Positions 61,839-64,000 of a stretch of 64,000 nucleotides of DNA are shown here, piece by piece. Positions within the stretch are counted from its first letter, which is position 1; every line of letters begins with the position of its first letter. Origin of the DNA: Bacteroidota bacterium (GTDB lineage Bacteria > Bacteroidota > Ignavibacteria > Ignavibacteriales > Melioribacteraceae); assembly GCA_023397505.1 (NCBI GenBank), contig JAEWUC010000004.1:82405-146404 (forward strand), written 5' to 3'. The notes under the pieces were generated by a model. That model was not told the origin of the DNA. It did no database searches and saw only the letters and a list, made by a program, of their open reading frames with translations. The translations under genes were made by a program, and so were the position numbers.

Positions 61839-61872
61839 GTCTTTAAGCGGTACATTGAGATTCCGCAAATAG
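61414..61872 (+). CDS. Four-helix-bundle protein (23S rRNA intervening-sequence family)
   Basis: The protein has 152 residues; the family usually has about 115-130. The first 120 match: KDLEIWKLAREIVIEIHKVS, LGSQIRRSSKSVKSNIVEGYGRR, FIHHLIIALASNDETLDHL. The last 30 residues (after SVSARGTQ) are read from the flanking repeat and the 3' end of the convergent NUDIX gene, overlapping it by 44 nt, so the original stop seems lost. Function of the family is unknown. It lies in the element at 61370-61838. Confidence 0.85.
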   Translation: MNYKDLEIWKLAREIVIEIHKVSLNELPKFEMYELGSQIRRSSKSVKSNIVEGYGRRFYKQEFIHHLIIALASNDETLDHLETLFETKSLLDEELYKNIHTKNKHTREKTKFIYSVSARGTQKPSLMFYLESSIQHLIIKHPSLSGTLRFRK

Positions 61873-62368
61873 TTTTTGCATCAACAATTTCTCCTATACG
61901 GATTTTCTCATCAATTTCATCCAAAGTCATTTCGAACATTTCAATTCCTTCTTCACCTTCTTCGCGGGCATGATTGCCTTCAACTAAATTTTCAGCCAAA
62001 TAAATGTGAAGAACTTCGTCACAAAAGCCGGGTGTTGTAAAAATCTTTCCAAGCTTTGTAATCTTGTTTGATGAATAACCTGTTTCTTCCGTCAATTCTC
62101 TTGTGGCGCATAATTGCGGATCTTCTCCTTTTTCAAGTTTGCCTGCGGGCAATTCAAGAATAACTTTGTCATGCGGGTAACGGTATTGAGAAATCAGAAT
62201 TATTTTACCATTGCTCGATACCGGTACAACAACACTTCCACCTGGATGAACGGCAACCTGGCGTGATGCTTTATTGCCTGTGCCGTTATATTCTATTTCA
62301 TCAACTTTAACATCAAAAACTTTACCATGAAAAATTAATTCACTGTTTGTAACCCGAAAATTCATCAT
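61829..62368 (-). CDS. NUDIX hydrolase (ADP-ribose pyrophosphatase-like)
   Basis: The 179-residue protein has a full NUDIX box, GKLEKGEDPQLCATRELTEE followed by TGY, and a proline-type region after it typical of ADP-ribose pyrophosphatases (TPGFCDEVLHIYLA). It would split ADP-ribose or similar nucleoside diphosphates. AGGGG precedes the pair of ATGs at 62368 and 62365. Its last codons are shared with the right flank of the four-helix-bundle element, so the C-terminus may have been altered by insertion. Confidence 0.93.
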   Translation of the reverse strand: MMNFRVTNSELIFHGKVFDVKVDEIEYNGTGNKASRQVAVHPGGSVVVPVSSNGKIILISQYRYPHDKVILELPAGKLEKGEDPQLCATRELTEETGYSSNKITKLGKIFTTPGFCDEVLHIYLAENLVEGNHAREEGEEGIEMFEMTLDEIDEKIRIGEIVDAKTICGISMYRLKTDA

Positions 62369-62721
62369 TACCCCTAATTATTTTTATGCAAAAATATGAA
62401 TTATTATACCATAACTGTAATTCCGAATGTGAGTTTTATTTTAGTTGATAATATGGGGTTCCAACACGCTTTGATTAGCATTGTCAGCGATTGTTTTCTA
62501 ACAAAAAGGATGTGGAAATCTTATCAGATTAATATTTGTGTCAAAATGAGCTTTATTTCATTTTGAGAAATACTTGTGGAAAAATCATTCACTAAAGCTT
62601 CATTTTTAATCTCTTTTCAAGTCATTTTATTGGTACGACTCTTGACAATAAATCTGCGTGAAATTGAACTATATCCACTCCAAAAGTAAATAAATGTTAA
62701 AAATATATAAAGGAACACCCC
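62369..62721. other. 353-bp gene-free region before a surface-protein gene
   Basis: This divergent spacer serves the NUDIX and surface-protein genes. A TTGACA (62642-62647) about 75 bp before the ATG is the only promoter-like element; no convincing -10 stands at 16-18 bp. aaaatgagctttatttcatttt (62545-62566) forms an A/T hairpin. ggtacgactc near 62633 recurs at 54832. AAGGAACACCCC precedes the ATG. Nothing suggests an RNA gene. Confidence 0.4.
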
Positions 62722-64000
62722 ATGTTTAGGAAAACCCAATTAATCTCTATGCTTGTTTTGCTGTCTTTCTTTTCACAAGGTATGCTGATGGCATCGAGTG
62801 ATCCTAATTCCATACTTAATAGATGGAATGCAATAGTTGTAAAAAATTTGACAAATATAGGAGAAATTGAAGGCCGTACTTTTATCGGCGGAAACTATTC
62901 GGTTTCAAATTCCCACCAGTTTGCATTTAATCTATCCGGTAATCCTGTATCGGATATTGTTTTTGCGGTAGGCGGTAGTGCAACAACAAACGGGCAAGCA
63001 AATATAAAAGTTTTTAACGGCAGCGCTGTTGTTGGGAATGCTGTTTCAAGCAATAATTGGTTTCAATTCATGCAGAACGGGGGAACATTATCTTCTCCAA
63101 GTAACTGGGCGGCAAACAATTCACCTGTAAACGATATTGTTGATGCGGCAAATTATTGGAAAACATTGCCTGCAAACAGCACAGTTCAGATACCAAATAA
63201 TCAAAACGGTCCACTAAAATTTATTTGCGCCAACGGTGAATCCACAGCAGTGTTTAACGTTACCGATACCCAGACTTTTGAAAATTCATTAGTTCAACAG
63301 ATTGAGCTAATTCCCGATAATGCGACTGAAACAGTAATTATTAATGTACGATCTATCGACGGAAATGTTAATTGGTCGGGTTCAAATATGGTCGGCAACT
63401 TGACAAATAAAAATTGGCGATGCAGAGTTTTATGGAATTTTTATACTGAGTCTAATAATGGGGATATGGGCAGCATAAATTTTAATTCGGGCTTTAACGG
63501 AGCTTTAATTGCCCCAACTGCAACAGTTGCAACAAACTCAAACATAGATGGAATTACAGTTGTTGAAAATTTGAATATCACAAGCGAAATTCATTATCCC
63601 GGCTGGTGTGGAAATCTTCCGTTTGAACAAACATGTTTAAACACACTTGGTGATTACGTATGGCATGATAAAGATGTAGACGGCAAACAAGATGCAAATG
63701 AACCCGGAATACCGGGAGTAATAATAGAGTTGTTAAAGAACAACTCAGTAATTGCAAAAGACACAACAGATATCAACGGTAAATATGAATTCACAGATTT
63801 AGAAAACGGTACCTATGAAGTTCGTGTTGCTTCTTCAAACACATCAGTGGGTAACGCATTATACAGCAACACTCAAAAGAAATGGTATTCAACAAAGAAA
63901 AATCAAGGCAGCGACGATGCTAAGGACAGCGATGCGGGAATTAATGAAAAAGTAAGTGTAACATTAAACTGCAACGATAACCCAACAATAGATTTTGGAT
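62722..64000 (+). CDS. Large surface protein: choice-of-anchor A domain plus SdrD B-like repeat (runs off the window)
   Basis: The frame is open from the ATG at 62722 to the window end (426 codons), so the gene is cut. A signal peptide (MFRKTQLISMLVLLSFFSQGMLMA) is followed by about 270 residues of the choice-of-anchor A type: RWNAIVVKNLTNIGEIEGRTF, a secreted beta-helix-like adhesin domain. At about 315 an SdrD B-like (Cna-B fold) repeat begins: LGDYVWHDKDVDGKQDANEP then GVIIELLKNN and DINGKYEFTDLENGTYEVRV. More repeats and a T9SS signal are expected beyond the edge. It is probably a surface adhesin or matrix protein. Confidence 0.88.
   Translation, partial: MFRKTQLISMLVLLSFFSQGMLMASSDPNSILNRWNAIVVKNLTNIGEIEGRTFIGGNYSVSNSHQFAFNLSGNPVSDIVFAVGGSATTNGQANIKVFNGSAVVGNAVSSNNWFQFMQNGGTLSSPSNWAANNSPVNDIVDAANYWKTLPANSTVQIPNNQNGPLKFICANGESTAVFNVTDTQTFENSLVQQIELIPDNATETVIINVRSIDGNVNWSGSNMVGNLTNKNWRCRVLWNFYTESNNGDMGSINFNSGFNGALIAPTATVATNSNIDGITVVENLNITSEIHYPGWCGNLPFEQTCLNTLGDYVWHDKDVDGKQDANEPGIPGVIIELLKNNSVIAKDTTDINGKYEFTDLENGTYEVRVASSNTSVGNALYSNTQKKWYSTKKNQGSDDAKDSDAGINEKVSVTLNCNDNPTIDFG

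Noticed and set aside
1..64000. tRNA, rRNA, CRISPR arrays or insertion sequences
   Set aside because: Reading both strands gave no tRNA T-loop in a spacer, no rRNA stretch, no regularly spaced repeats and no transposase.

Overview
The window reads as about 64 kb of chromosome from an AT-rich, Gram-negative member of the Bacteroidetes/Chlorobi assemblage, most likely Ignavibacteriota. The clues are a C-terminal type IX secretion (T9SS) signal of the NYPNPFNPET type, several lipoboxes and outer-membrane proteins, two S46 dipeptidyl-peptidases, a cbb3 oxidase with CcoN fused to CcoO, and a small four-helix-bundle element of the 23S-intervening-sequence family. This is inference from protein character, not a placement against a database. 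I found no rRNA, tRNA, CRISPR array, insertion sequence or prophage.

Layout. 1-8.3 kb: an edge-truncated S9 peptidase, a DUF192 protein, an aconitase with a histone-H1-like lysine tail, Tex, an erythromycin-esterase-like lipoprotein and GmhA. 8.4-18.2 kb: a small Cys-rich protein, an unknown membrane protein, an OPT transporter, a lipoprotein/coiled-coil pair, a secreted PepF-like peptidase, a small oxidase-like membrane protein, a 52-codon gene with its own terminator, and a class V aminotransferase. 18.3-24 kb: a phosphohexomutase, then an unrecognised three-gene operon headed by a membrane-anchored Lon-like protease with an extracytoplasmic FG-GAP-like domain. 24-32 kb: tandem S46 peptidases, DUF1289, a HAD phosphatase, a divergent ATP-grasp ligase / C39-like peptidase pair and an isochorismatase-like hydrolase. 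32-37 kb: a porin-CotH kinase-PAP2 operon and a SixA / HD-Pycsar-effector-like pair. 37-45.4 kb: a complete cbb3 oxidase locus, ccoI-S-NO-Q-P-G-H plus a SafE-like gene. 45.6-52.3 kb: an SDR, a 1,700-residue protein with 17 tandem repeats and a T9SS signal, and TsaC. 52.6-64 kb: GNAT, sulfurtransferase, ACT protein, QueC, QueF, tyrosine phenol-lyase, GlnD-like, MurI, a four-helix-bundle element, NUDIX, and the start of a large surface protein.

The genes suggest a respiratory organism that feeds on protein. Secreted PepF-like, S46 and S9 peptidases and an oligopeptide transporter take in peptides, tyrosine phenol-lyase breaks down an amino acid, aconitase feeds the TCA cycle, and a high-affinity cbb3 oxidase serves low-oxygen respiration. 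Surface proteins probably leave through T9SS.

The best leads for something new are: the aconitase lysine-rich tail; the Lon-like/FG-GAP operon at 20.1-23.9 kb; the ATP-grasp/C39 pair at 29.5-31.5 kb; the porin-CotH-PAP2 operon; and a dispersed family of intergenic palindromes sitting at gene ends, together with an inverted-repeat-flanked four-helix-bundle element that runs into a NUDIX gene.
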